Assembly (NCBI GenBank): GCA_033002965.1
Contig: JAURVB010000026.1
Location: 48,025-112,024 of the forward strand
Source: Piper betle
Lineage: Eukaryota > Streptophyta > Magnoliopsida > Piperales > Piperaceae
DNA: 64,000 nucleotides
Direction of reading: 5' to 3'
A program made the translations under genes and the position numbers. Shown here piece after piece: positions 34,530-47,148 of this stretch. The notes beneath the pieces are model-generated. The model was not told where the DNA came from and made no database searches. It was given only the letters and a program-made list of their open reading frames with translations. Each line of letters starts with the position of its first letter. The stretch's first letter is position 1.

Positions 34530-34793
34530 CTATAAGTTGTCGCTGTTGAATCTCAATAGGACATTTTGTACACATTCGCCCATAGCTATAGCACTACCGG
34601 CAGGATTGGACACTAATAGTGAATGTCCTAATTCTTCTATCTTACGTCCAATTATACTTGTGTGTGTATATGATATATAGGAATGTGTGCAGCCAAAATC
34701 GAATAACACTCGTGCAGGTACAAAGCCTATTGAAAGTGTACCTATCACGATTGTTGTGTCCTCAAGTGCCTCTGCCACTGTGGCTACATACAT
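34530..34793 (-). pseudogene. Element B aspartic protease
   Basis: The retropepsin-like segment has VLFDFGCTHSYIS at about 34670-34710. The family catalytic triplet DSG is DFG here. The end block FDVIFGM lies further left, near 34470-34500, in another frame. Inactive as it stands. Confidence 0.8.
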
Positions 34794-34869
34794 TGTTACT
34801 GGTTGCTATTCTGCTAGGGCAAGAGGTCCTGTTGATATTACCACCTGATTTTGACCCTCTGATCCTAAG

Positions 34870-36118
34870 CTAGCGATGTCTCTTGTCTACCACTTTGGTT
34901 TCTAGTCTACCCTGCAGCCATGTTCCCTTCTCAGCTTCTGTTCCTTCTACTACTGTCTCAGTGGCTATTGGTCTCCTCTTCTCTAGCCTCAACCTTGACC
35001 CTGTTGACCTCTTTGCTGTTACTGATGTTGGGGAGCTAGAAGTGTAAGTCTCTGTTAAGGTGCTAGGAGTGTTAACTATTGGCATTGGCTCATTAGACAG
35101 TCTGCTGCTCTATGCCCTGGTTGACCGCAACTGTAGCATGCGTTAGTGCCTGCTCTACACTTGGCGGGTCAATGTTCTTGCTGACCGCAATTAAAGCATG
35201 TGTTCATGTCTACTTTCCACTCACCTCCATGACAACGTTTGCAAATCTAACAGAAAGGTGGTCTATTGTCCTGAACCTAGCCAGCCATAGCCCTCATGGC
35301 AATCGGTGTATCTTTTCGATGCCTTTCTTGTGCTCCTTGTTATGGCTAATATGGCCTTGGATGTTGTTGTCTCTGGTCAAAGTCTTGGTGAGGTCAGGTA
35401 GCTAAACCTTTCCAGAGCTCTGAATCTCATTTCATATTGTACCATTGTCATAGGACCCTATTTCAGTGTCTAAAATTCTCGTTCCTTTCTCTTCCTGACA
35501 TTTGGTGGAAAATACTTCTCATCTAATGCCGCTCCAAATTCTTCCCAGGTGATGTCTTGAGGTTGTTGGTGGGCAAACATGGAACCCATGGCTGAATCTC
35601 ATTGTATTCTAGTTTCATCTTGGAAAGCTCCTGTAATGATCCGTACTCAGTGCTACATCGGACATGTTATGCTTCCAAATGCACTGATAGTTGATGAGAT
35701 CCACAAGAAAGCTTCCTCTGCATTCATCTTTCCAAAGAATGGTTATCCACCATTTTTCATGAACTTTTCATACCGCCACATTTCCAAATTTCTTGCCTCA
35801 ACTAATCTATTAGATCATTCTCTTAGCCCACACTACAAAAAGTGTACTCTTGTACCTGCTGGTACACTATCAAATCTTGCAGCTCTACTTCTACTGTAGT
35901 ATGTTGTTACCTACTACTATGGGTCCACTGACATCTGGGCCCATTCCTGCTTGAAATGGGGCAAAGAGAGGAGTCGTTGTTAGAGTAGTCCTCTGTTGCA
36001 ATGGTGGAGGACACGGCAACGGAGGGCTCATGGGAACTGCTAGCTCTCCTCCTACCTCGTCATCCACTGCTTGTATCTTCTTAGCTCTAGCTACCAAGAG
36101 GGTTATCTCTCTGAGCAC
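34870..36118 (-). pseudogene. Element B gag with zinc knuckles
   Basis: The gag domain (about 35880-35400) shows EEAFLWISSTISAFGS and VRIITGAFQDETR, matching element A. Three zinc knuckles follow: the first is spoiled (TAG at 35249-35247 and a Cys changed to Trp), the second (from 35198) has CFNCGQQEH then a stop, and the third (35138-35097) is intact CYSCGQPGHRAADC. The start region near 36118 is proline-rich. Confidence 0.8.
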
Positions 36119-36555
36119 TCTCCTGAATTCCTCTTGGTTTTACTGTATTTGTATGTGAGCCTCAACCAATATGGCAATCATTGCATTTCTCTCCTGTCAA
36201 CTACTGCTACTGTGGTGACTGTCATGGTAATGACTCTCACTACAACGACCAACTGAGACTACCATGTTGGCCTCTCCTGGTGGCATGGTATTCCTTGTGT
36301 CACTGTGACAATGGCTGTGACTGTCCTGTCTGGGCAAGGAAGGGATGGGGATCCTAATATGTGTCCTGTGAGTCTATCTCACCTTTCTACTAGTAGTCAC
36401 TGCTCTAACCGGAACACACTATCACACTACCAATTGGTAAGAAAATCTGCTTACAAAAATAATAAAACAGAAATATAACTATCAGCACAACTCAGAGCAG
36501 CTTTTGCACTTATGTAACTTATAATTACATCTACCATCTTAATCAACTAAGGGTT

Positions 36556-36568
36556 AGCTTTGACACCA
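36556..36568 (-). other. Element B primer binding site
   Basis: Minus-strand TGGTGTCAAAGCT is a decayed form of the tRNA-iMet site TGGTATCAGAGCC, four bases from the LTR end as in element A. Confidence 0.7.
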
Positions 36569-36572
36569 AGAC

Positions 36573-36878
36573 TACAACAACCCAATTTGGCTCACTTGTG
36601 AATCGAATCAAAAATGCTACCAACGACTGAACTATTTACTAATCTACTTAATTCAATTAAGCCAACTCAAATCTAGCCTCAACATCTCAAGATGGTGATG
36701 CAACCTTTCAATACATGGATGAGATGGTTAGGCTCTAACGTTATTCTAGATGCATGATATGATATGTCATTCATATTCAAAACAAAGCAAACCGGTTAAA
36801 AGTTCAAAAAACAACGATTTTTAAAACAAAACTGATAGAGTCTCCCCTAAAAGTGCAATAGGGACCACCCTATTAACG

Positions 36879-36919
<41 letters not shown>

Positions 36920-39240
36920 CAATAAAACATAAAACACTGCTAAAGTATCATATCTTTCACACAACATTCACAGTATAATCATCTTTAACTTGTTACATTG
37001 GGTCTCAATCCCATTAGCTTATCTTGTTCAATTCCATTCATGATAATTAACACACATATCATATCCTAGTTTCACACAACAACTCCTGCAATCAGACATC
37101 ATATCATTTATCCACATAATTCACAGAAATTCATCACACTACAATTTCCATTTCATTCAACAAGTACATGTGTGTACGGTGCATCATTGTTGCTCTGCAG
37201 TCCCGACAGCACTCAGTCATTCAGGTTCTCATCTATATATGCAATACGAAAATGTCCATAATGAGTGTTACTAGTTTAGAAATAACTAATAATCAAACTG
37301 GTAGAGGAAAGTTGACTCTCATGTTAAACAAAATCAATCATATACTTTTGCATTAGAATCTCTCTGAAGGGCACTAATCAGAAGCTGTCAACCTTAGCTT
37401 GACAGTGTCTCATTCTTACTTGTTAGATGCCTTAGTATTTTTAAACTATCCCTCGTATGGGAAAATCAATTCTCTTAAAGCCCTCTTCATCCTCTTTATC
37501 ACTCCACACCCTGAGCACAAAGGCCAAGTACTCACAGGGAGGCACTTTCAATGCCCTTTGAATCCACAAGTCCAGACATGTGTTGCATTGCATTACCCGT
37601 AATCCTCCACACTTCTCTGGGTGGGTTTGAGGAACTCAAAGGTTGAGTTGTCAGGATCCCTTGGGAATGGAACAACCCGCTCACCAATCCTGGCCCGCTT
37701 TGACTAACACGTGACTATTCGCGGCACGTGTGAGTTGACTTTCCCCTTATGTCACATCTCACTGGAAAATCAAGAAAAGTATATATACATAAGTTTGGGT
37801 AGGGATTATAATATACTAGGCCTGAAGATATCTTGATCTGAATCTAAGTTTTTAAAAACAAACTAGAGGGATCTCATCCTCGAGGATTATTAGCCCAGAA
37901 ATTCATACGATTGAATGGTAAAGTGACAAGGTCAAACCAGAAGTGAGTTTTAAACGGACGTGGTAGAAGCTCCAATTGTGTTTTCGAGCTTAGACTGTGA
38001 GGTCTTACTCTACACCAATACATTAAATCTATACGTTAATGCCCACTATCTAAATGATGCATTCACACATCCTAAACAATACATTCATTAACCCTATTCA
38101 CATCAAATCATGTCATGATATGCTAAATTACAGTGCAGTTAATTAGAAACTTATACATAACTTACCTAATTAGGTCATTAACATTCATTCAATACAATTT
38201 AAATCATACAATTCATTTTATTTACAATTAAAATATTTTTATCACGTCAATAAATCAAATCCTAACATGTTGTACTAATAATTAATAATTTTAATTAATT
38301 AGATTTAAGGTAATTATACCTCGTGTCGTTTGTGAGTGGCGAGTCACTAGGGTTTTTCGAGAGGTTTAGGACTTGAATTTGGCACCCGGCGGTATCTGAA
38401 GTTTGCTCGGGTTTGGTTGGATGAATCTAGCAAAAATCGGGTGATTTTCGGCGAATTCCAACAAATTCAATTTTTTGGCAGTTTCCAACGATTTTCCCCT
38501 AGTTTTTCGGCCATTTTCTGACAACTTTTTCGGCAATGTAGTTGGGGTTGTGGGGCGGCACTGGTTCGGCCAGCTCAACACAACTACGGTGATGATGAGG
38601 GCGACGGCAGGCGGCCATCGGACAGTACGAGTTTCTTGGCCTCCTGGTTGGCCTTGGGCGGTGTCTCGATGATGACACAAAGTGGGGTGAAAGGCGTCTG
38701 GGGTTGAAGGGGCGACAATGGCTGAGGGAGTGGCCGGAGGCAAAATCGGTGTCAAGAGCATAGTGCAAGGGCACAACGTCGGGGGGAGGGTTTTGGGTGG
38801 CATTCTTGAAAATAAAAGTTGACTCGAGTCCGACTCGAGTAAAAAATAATAACTAACTCCTAATAAATTCTAAAAACCCACAAAAAAGAAAAATACCATA
38901 AAATATAATACACTCAATAACTTCAAAATGATATGTTCTATAACTCATAACCCACCTGAATTTCTATATAAAGTGTCCTAATGCGTTATTTGGCTTAAAA
39001 ACAAATCGATGAACAAATACATCAAAAATAATTTCATAGTGTCATATACTCTAATAACACATTTCTCATTATTTTTCTGACGTTATCATCATATACTCAG
39101 GTACACTTGACCCACATCGCTCATAACACACGGCTAGCCTCAGCTTAGCATGCGTGTCGTGAAGCTGACTTGACTCAAACCAACGACTGAACCGACTAAT
39201 TTGTTAATATAAAACTTTGACTTAAGTTACGGGCTTTACA
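36573..39240 (-). mobile_element. Element B 5' LTR
   Basis: The 2668-bp LTR starts TGTAAAGCCC at 39240 and ends at 36573 beside the primer site. It contains a TA microsatellite (36885-36918), a TATA-like run near 37771-37784 and a GC-rich block (38340-38810) with a 145-codon sense ORF (38803-38366). Confidence 0.85.
36885..36918. repeat. (TA)n microsatellite
   Basis: A run of about 17 TA units inside the element B 5' LTR; the 3' LTR copy near 28905-28915 has only a short run. Confidence 0.95.
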
Positions 39241-39545
39241 ATGCTACCTTTCTCCCGAGTCATGTGGATCCATTTCTTATCAAGCTGACGATGATGGTTC
39301 CGGTGTTGGTACGATGAGCTAGACTCCTCAGCCTGACGAGTCTTTCCACCACCACTTAGAGGAATCAGAGACCTGCAAAGAAGATAGATAAACAGAGATC
39401 ACAAGGATGAGGGAGGACATGAGGGGCAAAGTCTTAGGCTCGGAATAGCTAGCTTACCCAGCTTCTTGACAAGAAAGATTGACAACTGAGAGAAGAGGCT
39501 CAGAGCAGAGATGACCGGCTTGTCCAATCCATTACTGTTGGATGT
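39241..39545 (+). pseudogene. Ptta/En-Spm transposase-like gene, last part
   Basis: After element B the plus strand encodes in one frame a stretch with EESETCKEDR, TEITRMREDMRGKVLGSE and LAYPAS, separated by stops. This charged, coiled-coil-like tail with 'R.REEM...' is usual at the end of the same transposase family. Evidence is weaker than for the first two parts; position supports it. Confidence 0.4.
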
Positions 39546-40997
39546 TCAAATGCTTTGCCATATGATGACACTATGTAGAGACCAGCATTGTGACCCTATT
39601 GATTGTGACCCATATACGCTACCTCGTGATCTTTTTGCCTCTCCCTTGATATAGATGTATAGTTTTCTTTTTATTAGACATTTTATTTATATTTCATGTA
39701 TGACGAATATTTTATTGAATTTTAAATGTAATTTTGATTATATTTTTTCAAGTTATTTTGCAACTAGGTTGTGATCAATCTGCTTCCACTTACGACTGAA
39801 GCCCAGTCACAAAACTTTAACAGCGGTAAAGAAACCAGTTAGGAACCGAATTTGAACTGAATTTGCAACCAGAAACCCGGTTAGAAATAATTTGTAATCG
39901 GTATTGTGACCGCTACATTGATCTAATTTAGAAACCTAATTGAAATAGAATCTCTGGTTGCTTCATTTGTGACCGAATTTCATTCCTGTGGCAAATTTTA
40001 TCAGAAACTCCCCTACTATGATAGGATTTGGCAGCCGCAAATCCGGCCGCAAAGCTTATCATCAACTAGATTTATGATCTTCACTGATCAGACTTTTAGT
40101 CGTTGATGACCAATTTTTGACTAGTAGATTAATGCAAGTTCATGAATGTTGCTTTTGTGATTAATATATTAGCAATTTAAGACAAAGTTTCGTGCTCAAA
40201 TGTTATCAAAGCAAGTCGGCCATATCCGGCAAAGCTTCAATTAGAATGGCGGGGTAAGTGATTCAAGCTCTAACCAAGATTTTACCAACTCCGGTTATAT
40301 TATATGAGTTTGATATTTATTTATTTTTAACCCAAACTCGGAATGAATTCTGCCTTTATTGGGACATAAATCTTACTTTGCATACCACCCGAAAAATATT
40401 AGTTGCAAGTATAGAAAAATATATAGAGTTTTTTACTAAAAAAAGGTGTTGGGAGGTTATTTATGAAAGTAGGGAACAAAGAAAAATATTTTCAAAAAAG
40501 AGATATTTTTGAGAAATGACATCTCTGATTTTTTGGGCTAATTTTTTAAAAAAGAATTAAGTAAATGCCACCCTTATTGCTGTGATGGTACTCTGACCTG
40601 GCTAGATCTAATCGTTGAGACACAATCCAGCTAGCTCTATTTGGGTTTTAGTCGTCTCGGCCAAAATTGGCCAATTGATGAAACCTTTATTAGATCGCTA
40701 AACTCTTCTCGAATTTGGTCAAGTATGGCCATCCTCGCCAGATATAACGGGTCTTTAATTATTCTTGGTGTTGCGAAAATAGCAGTAGAAATAATATGCA
40801 GGCAACTATGATGACCATTGAATCTATTTTTCAAAAAGAAAATGAAAACAAAAATAGGATTAAAACGGGTATTTTTTGAAAAATTTCCTTTTTCATAAAC
40901 ATTTAAAAAATTTCCCGCTTTATAAATAAGTTCTCAAATGACCCTATTTTCGTAATATACACACAATATTTTTTAAAAAAAGCTAAAAATTTCCTTT
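39546..40997. other. Spacer with repeated short motifs, possible transposon subterminal region
   Basis: 39780-40050 repeats variants of 'gtgaccgaattt' and 'aaccgaatttg' (for example 39844, 39855, 39970), which could be the subterminal repeats of the transposon whose transposase precedes it. No CACTA terminus was found. An 84-codon ORF (40258-40512) has no recognisable domain. Confidence 0.3.
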
Positions 40998-41183
40998 TTG
41001 ATAAATATTTTAAACCTCTCATCTAAGCTATTCTACTACTTCGACTGTCATTACTCTTCCACCGGTGCTCCAAATCTTATTGTCCGCTCATCAACAACTC
41101 CGACCTCAAATGGCGCTCCAAGTAGTCATCACCCAAGTCCACCTGCATCAGAAAGTACAAATAATACTAGTGCTTCATTTTGA
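40998..41183 (+). CDS. Unassigned small ORF with Ser/Thr/Pro-rich tail
   Basis: This 61-codon ORF ends in a tail rich in Ser, Thr, Pro and Asn (for example TPTSNGAPSSHHPSPP). I do not recognise a family. It might be a terminal exon of a proline-rich or arabinogalactan-like protein, or a chance ORF. No upstream exon was identified. Confidence 0.15.
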   Translation: MINILNLSSKLFYYFDCHYSSTGAPNLIVRSSTTPTSNGAPSSHHPSPPASESTNNTSASF

Positions 41184-43620
41184 GGATATATGTAGCCTCG
41201 GTTGGAGGACTATCTATATTTGTTTGAATTTTTTAATAGTCAGTTACGTGATTTTGAAATGCTCTTGTTAGCCATAAATTTATAGCGAGACGAGGAACTT
41301 TGAGTATGTCGGCATTTTACACTCTCCTCCACAGTAACTTTTAAAATATGCCGAGCATCGGAATTAGGATTGTGTTCTTTTTGAAGTCTCTCTGATCAAT
41401 TACTCTTGTATGCAAGTATTTAATTTCTCCCTTTACATTCAGCTGAAGTTATCAAAAATTACGCATTTGAAATTGGACTTTCGCAACAAATTCCAATGCG
41501 ATCGATCTTAGAAGTTCTGTCTCAAGAGTTGTAAACATGTGTTGTGATCACTGAAGGGAATAGGCCTAAATACTTGTTAAGTGAAAAGACTAAAACACAG
41601 AGACAATTTATTTATTTCTACTTATATTTACTTTTATTATAACAAAAAGCTGATGAAATGGAAATAGATAACAAATGGAAAGGAAAAGTTGGGGATTAGG
41701 AAAAAGGGTGGAAGAATAAGAACAAGGAGCGACATCAATGAAGTATTAACTGTTTGGGCCACGAAAGTTTTCAATTGTTTTTCTTCCGTAGAAAATTGAA
41801 CCATGGGATGAGTGAGACTCGTGAATATTAATATTGTTTGTCTCAAAATTACGCATGTTATGTGCTAGGATAAATGGTTGTCATATCAAAAGCACAAAAA
41901 GTTAAGTTTTCAAGGATAAAACGAAGGTTACAAAAGGTGTTTTCGTAATTTTCCAACGCCTGCGATCGGTACGTCTGATGCCCTTTTTTTGACTCAATCA
42001 TTTCATCCTGTTTATGCACGCTATTTGTTTGTTCTTGGTCAAAAGTTCAAGGTACATGATCTAGTAATTTTTGTTTTTAACTTTCTTATTTTAGTCTCTC
42101 ATAATAATACTTGTTTCACTTGCTCCTATTATTTTGTGATTATGGATAAAACAACTGTAACAAACATTTTTACATTTCGCTTGGAGTAAGCTAAGCACTT
42201 GTCTAATTTTTTCCTTTTTTACGCTTCCACTTCAGTCACAATAAATAGTTGTGGCAAATGAATGATGGCAGACTTTTCAAATTGATAGTCTGCGTATATT
42301 GGTCGACTGAAGTAGATAATTTCACTTTTTTCATTTTGAATGTTTTCTTGGCATGAAAATTTGAAAGAAGAAAACATGATATTCGCTAGGTTATGAAAGT
42401 TTCTTATACAAAAATGATTTCAGTGAAAGGAAAATCAGACATCCCTCATACGTAACATAAGAATAAGCTAGAAATTTTGCTGAGTTATTTTTGTCTTTCG
42501 CATGTTTTTGAACCAAAATTGCTTACTTTTTCGTGTGTTACGAATAAGTATTTTTTTCAACAAATAAATGTTTATATTGGGGATGCTTAGAAAAAAATCA
42601 TACTTTCTTCTTTATTTGAGCATGGATGTGTTATGGGTCTAGTGCGAGGGAATTTGTACGTACGCCTATACAGCCTGTTGACATGGACAAAATTACACCA
42701 GAGAACTTTTAGTCGCTTACGGTAAAAATTCCATTCTACTCGTGGCAACAATGTGTTAACTTAAGCTTTGGAAGGAAATAGAAAAGAAAGAAAAGAAAAA
42801 ACAAGGTGTTGTTTGAGAGTTTTGACAATTGGATTGTTGGAATTGTAAGGACGATAAGTAAAAGTGAGTGAATTTCAATCTTCTCCCCCATGGCATCTTT
42901 CCTACCATCTTAAAAAATCTTTAAACATGGTGCAATGCGTTCTTCTTGAATGTTAATTTCTCTTATATAGAATAGCTTTTGAAGATTAGAACTGGCAACG
43001 ATATTATGTCCTTCCCCAACAGATAGATAGTCGGGGCAACTATCTTGATTTCAGGGGGTCTAGTACTTGACTCGAGACTAGAGCTTCCCAAACACTAAAA
43101 AATATTTCATTCGAGCCCACATTATTTAATTCCTACATTAAAAACATGTGGATATATACTATTTTTTTCTACAAGAAATTAGATATGGGCATTGAAAATA
43201 TTTTAAGTCCATCGTTAATATAATTATGGGAATATATTACATTAATGTCCACATTATTAAAATTGAATGTGGACTCAGGGTCCAATACCCACAAAAAATT
43301 AAAAAATGTTGAGAGGAGATTTATCAAATTATAAGTCCAATAGGATCCAGTTTACCCTATTTTGTTTTTAACGCTAATTTTTTTCATCGCCTCCTCTTGT
43401 TCATTGTTCCTCTCCATATTTATTCTCTCTTGTTCGTTTCCTCTCCCAATTGAAGAAAAAACAAGCTTTAATTAACAACAAGAACTTATTTATTTTTCTT
43501 TTTAATCTTGGTTATTTGTTATTTATATTGTTGACAATATTTTTTTCAAATCAATTTTGATGTCTGACTTGTTAAGCCCTAAAAGGGTTTTTTTCCCCCA
43601 TTTTGTGAAATCCTGCTTTG
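41184..43620. other. AT-rich intergenic region
   Basis: No convincing gene. 43095-43330 holds repeated 'gtccacatt' or 'gcccacatt' and 'attat.ggaatat' motifs that could be part of a small DNA transposon. Other ORFs here are short and without motifs. Confidence 0.4.
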
Positions 43621-43627
43621 ATCATGA

Positions 43628-43840
43628 TTGAAGGCCGCCCTGCGTGAGTCTTGGAGTGGACATCCCGGCCTAATTGACTGGAAAGGCAAGGAGTCTCCTT
43701 TCCTTCAATGCCTGGACGCGCTTGTTGCCAGGAAAGACAAGGGTTACCTGGCCGTGATCATGGCCAGAATTTTATCACAGTTGAGTCCAAAGCCTATTTG
43801 TTTCCTTTTGTTTGAAATGCAAGTTCCTTGCTTGTTGTAA
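43628..43840 (+). CDS. Unassigned exon-like ORF, cut by solo LTR
   Basis: The ORF encodes a high-complexity 50-residue part (LRESWSGHPGLIDWKGKESP..., LDALVARKDKGYLAVIMA) with more G and C than its AT-rich surroundings, and then a hydrophobic end. It looks like a real exon, possibly 43641-43795, following an AG acceptor-like site at 43639-43640. I do not recognise the protein. The solo LTR inserts at 43836, in the last codons or the 3' UTR. Confidence 0.3.
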   Translation: MKAALRESWSGHPGLIDWKGKESPFLQCLDALVARKDKGYLAVIMARILSQLSPKPICFLLFEMQVPCLL

Positions 43841-45593
43841 TCCCAGGCAGAAATTCTAAGTTTAAAATCTGGACAGATTGAGTACGTAATATTCAAAAGT
43901 TGATAATTTATGAAATACAAATTTGAAAACCCTGGATTTTGGAGGAATGAAACTATACCCTTAAAGGAATTCAACAAGATAAAAATCAAGTCTGACTTTT
44001 GTGACGAATCCATAATGTGGTATATGGACAATATATTTCTTTTGGACAAACAGTATTAACTGAACTCTTTGTCTATTGAAAATAATAACGTTATATGTTA
44101 TAGAGAAGATATTTTCTTGATCGAAATACGATATTAAAGAACCTGTTTATAAAGGTTTGATCGGTCAAAAAGAAACAAGTTAATAAGTAAACGGCAAAAG
44201 GAAGAGCTTGGGTAACAAGTTAAACACGGTTACATGTGAGCCAATTCGTTAAGTACTTAACATTAACCGATAAGTTAATATAAGTGGAGTCACACTCGTT
44301 TAAAGTGGTTTTGTACTTAAATTATACCTACGAATAAATTTTGGTCAAGGACATGGTCTATGCTCGTCTTAGACGAAGTGTTCTAGATTGTGTATAATTA
44401 GTTAGGAGTATTAGTTGCTTAGACAATTAAGGGTCTAAGTAAATGGGTTTCTCCAACGAGGATAAGAAAGTAGGCAATTGGATCATAAGACAAATAAGAG
44501 GTATATAAGGACATAAGTCAGACAATCTCCCTCTCCCAAATCATAATTCACATCCCTCTCTTCCACTCCTTGTGGCTGCAACATCTATGCCCTCTTCTCC
44601 CCTCTTCCTTGGTTCCTTGGTGGAGAAAACGTGTTGTAACCCTTCATTCTTCAAGTTTTGGCGAGATTGGATCGTATTCTCCCTAGTTTTTTATGAAAGG
44701 AGCACTAGGGTTTTGTCTTTTAAGAAGGAATCAAAGAGATTAAAAGTTAGTAATTAAAACCTAAAAAGTAATTTAATGGTGTTCATGCATGCATATCATA
44801 GGTTATTATCTTTTATTGAATTGATTTGTCTATGATTTTGGTGCAAGTTGTGTTTTATTCAAGTTTTGTGGAAGAAATAGGTAGAAACTACAATTTTGAA
44901 ATTGAAAATTCAATTTGATGCCTTGTTTTGATGTTTAAACAAGCGGTTATTATGATAATTAAGCAAATCATAATATAAAACAATGAATTAGGATTGTTTG
45001 TATGATTTATTGCATGTTTAAGAAAAAGTTTATAAATTATATGTTGCTCATCTACTTAAGAAATACCAAGAGAAATTAGGGTTTCGTCGCAATGCCAACA
45101 ACTCTAAGCACGAGCATTGCGGCTTTGGGAAAACGAAAATATAGTCATGGGCTCGATGCAGTGCCATTGTGCCCATAGCTAGGGTGCCGAGCGCCACGAC
45201 GCTACAACCCTTATTTATCTATTCTGCGTACTTATCTTAAAATGATTATGACTTTTGCTGTAGAACTCGGATTTAAATGATTCTTTTTAAGTTATGACCA
45301 TCATGATCTCTAGTTTCTACCTATAAAAATTTTAGAAGGTTTAGTTAAGTATCCAGGGAGGTATCCATTTTTAAATTCAAGGGTTTAAGTCCTAATTTTA
45401 TGTTTTATTGATGTTATGGATGTTATGTTTGTAAATAGTTAATGATTGTATGATACTTGTATGATGTAGTATGCATGTTATATATGCTATTTGTATGTTG
45501 TATGAGCAGCATGTTATAATGTAGATGTAAGTAGGCTAGACCTGTTAATATAACTATATATTATTGTTCAATCGGGGAGGACCATCAATTGAC

Positions 45594-45893
45594 ATAGAAC
45601 ATAGATCAAGCAACAATCCACCTCCATGTTTATTCATATTTGGGGAGTTTTGAGATGCTCTATGTTTATACATGATTAGACGGATTATGTGAATATTTTA
45701 TGTTTTTAACATGTTATCATGTTAAGTTATGTTATAATGATTTATAGAACATAGATCAAGCAACAATCCACCTCCATGTTTATTCATATTTGGGGAGTTT
45801 TGAGATGCTCTATGTTTATACATGATTAGACGGATTATGTGAATATTTTATGTTTTTAACATGTTATCATGTTAAGTTATGTTATAATGATTT
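45594..45893. repeat. Perfect tandem duplication, 2 x 150 bp
   Basis: 45594-45743 and 45744-45893 appear identical. The exactness points to a recent duplication compared with the diverged surroundings, or to an assembly artefact. Confidence 0.93.
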
Positions 45894-46035
45894 AACGTAT
45901 GTTGTGGGGAACAAGGCTTCCCTAGTTTGTTATGTCAAAGTACAGGTAGTTTTCAAATTACCTTGGTTTTGGGGCAATTGCCCTTAGGCAAAGTCCTGAA
46001 TCATTAAATAATAACTATTGTCTTAACGACTCTAT

Positions 46036-46185
46036 TGTTGGGCCCTATGGGCCCCTAAAAGAAACTTACACTAAGTGTCACAGACCTCTTTTAATCTAAA
46101 AACTAACTTAAGGAATAAGGTTTTCCCATTACCCTATATATAAGTCACTAGTTATCTATAAACATGATGTGGGATAAACCCAACA
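46036..46185 (-). mobile_element. TRIM solo LTR
   Basis: A 150-bp LTR of the TRIM family starts TGTTGGG at 46185 on the minus strand and ends CCCAACA at 46036. The flanks TCTAT and GCTAC agree at three of five bases. No PBS repeats follow it. Confidence 0.8.
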
Positions 46186-47148
46186 GCTACTAATCATTAG
46201 TGGTTTTTCAATGGAACCCAAATATGCAGGTTATGATGCTACAGGTTATGATGCTATGCTCGAAAACTATCACAAGGGCAAAACTCTATTTTTTATGTGA
46301 TTTTGGTTTTAAAATAACTATGCCACAAGTGTTAGTTAATTGTTTCTAAATGAATGTAAGACTACATTGAAATGAATAGTCTACATGTTTTTAGTTTTCT
46401 AAGGTTACATCAAAAGGGCAAGTCTATTTATTTTCTAATAGCTATGTAACAAGCAATATCTAATTAATCAAATGTGAGCTATGTCATAAGGACTAGTCAA
46501 CATGTTTTCAATTTACTATCAAAGTTAGCTTACTAATAGTTTCACAATGAAATCAAATAATTAGTAAGTTAAATTTTGACCTGTTTTATGCTATGTTACT
46601 ATATAATAAATGATAGTATACTATGCTACTTCCAAATTAAGTATTAGTTTGCTACTAGATTATTTTAGTTCGCTAAAGTTAAGTTAATTCAAGTCGTGAA
46701 TGTTATGCGTAAATTAGCTATGTATGGATTATGTTTATTTAGTTTTTTATTATTTTTAATCGAATACAGTTTAAACATATTTTTTATTATGTTTACTACA
46801 TATGAAGTAGTGGGTTCAATACCTTATTAGCAAGTTACAAAGTAGACAAAGTTTACTTTGTACACAGGTAGAAAAGAGTTTTAGATTTATAGGATGAGAA
46901 GACTCAGTGATTAAGATTCTATTTCTGTTATTTGCATGTTTAATAAAACATAATAACTGACTTTTGCTCAGAGGTACTTACATGACTTGTAATGTACGTG
47001 GATTTTTAAGGTTTTATAGACACAAGTACGATCGGCTCAATATAATTATTTTGTTGTGTTGATTATTAATATTTATGCATGTGCCTTAGGAGATGGCGCT
47101 AATCTAATATAGGTATTGTGCATGTTAGAATTTGGTCGTTACACTTGT

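Larger units (their letters stand above)
28589..39240 (-). mobile_element. Element B: Tekay-like Ty3/gypsy retrotransposon (10.65 kb)
   Basis: On the minus strand the order is 5' LTR (39240-36573), primer site (36568-36556), gag, protease, RT, integrase, purine tract (31933-31917) and 3' LTR (31916-28589). The flanks GTGCC (28584-28588) and ATGCT (39241-39245) agree at the three central bases and differ by transitions at both ends, so they may be a decayed target duplication. It is the same family as element A. RNase H is missing. It sits inside the transposase-like gene and cannot be autonomous. Confidence 0.88.
43831..47148 (+). mobile_element. Solo LTR with perfect 5-bp target duplication
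   Basis: The LTR is 43836-47143 (3308 bp), starting TGTAATCCCAGG and ending TTTGGTCGTTACA. CTTGT flanks it on both sides (43831-43835 and 47144-47148). Termini suggest Ty3/gypsy. It contains a perfect 150-bp tandem duplication and a TRIM solo LTR. Orientation is not certain; plus is assumed from the TG..CA ends and the position of its R/U5-like part. Confidence 0.85.

Noticed and set aside
38366..38803. 145-codon ORF as an independent host gene
   Set aside because: It lies wholly inside the element B 5' LTR in sense with the element; discussed instead as a possible LTR-encoded ORF.
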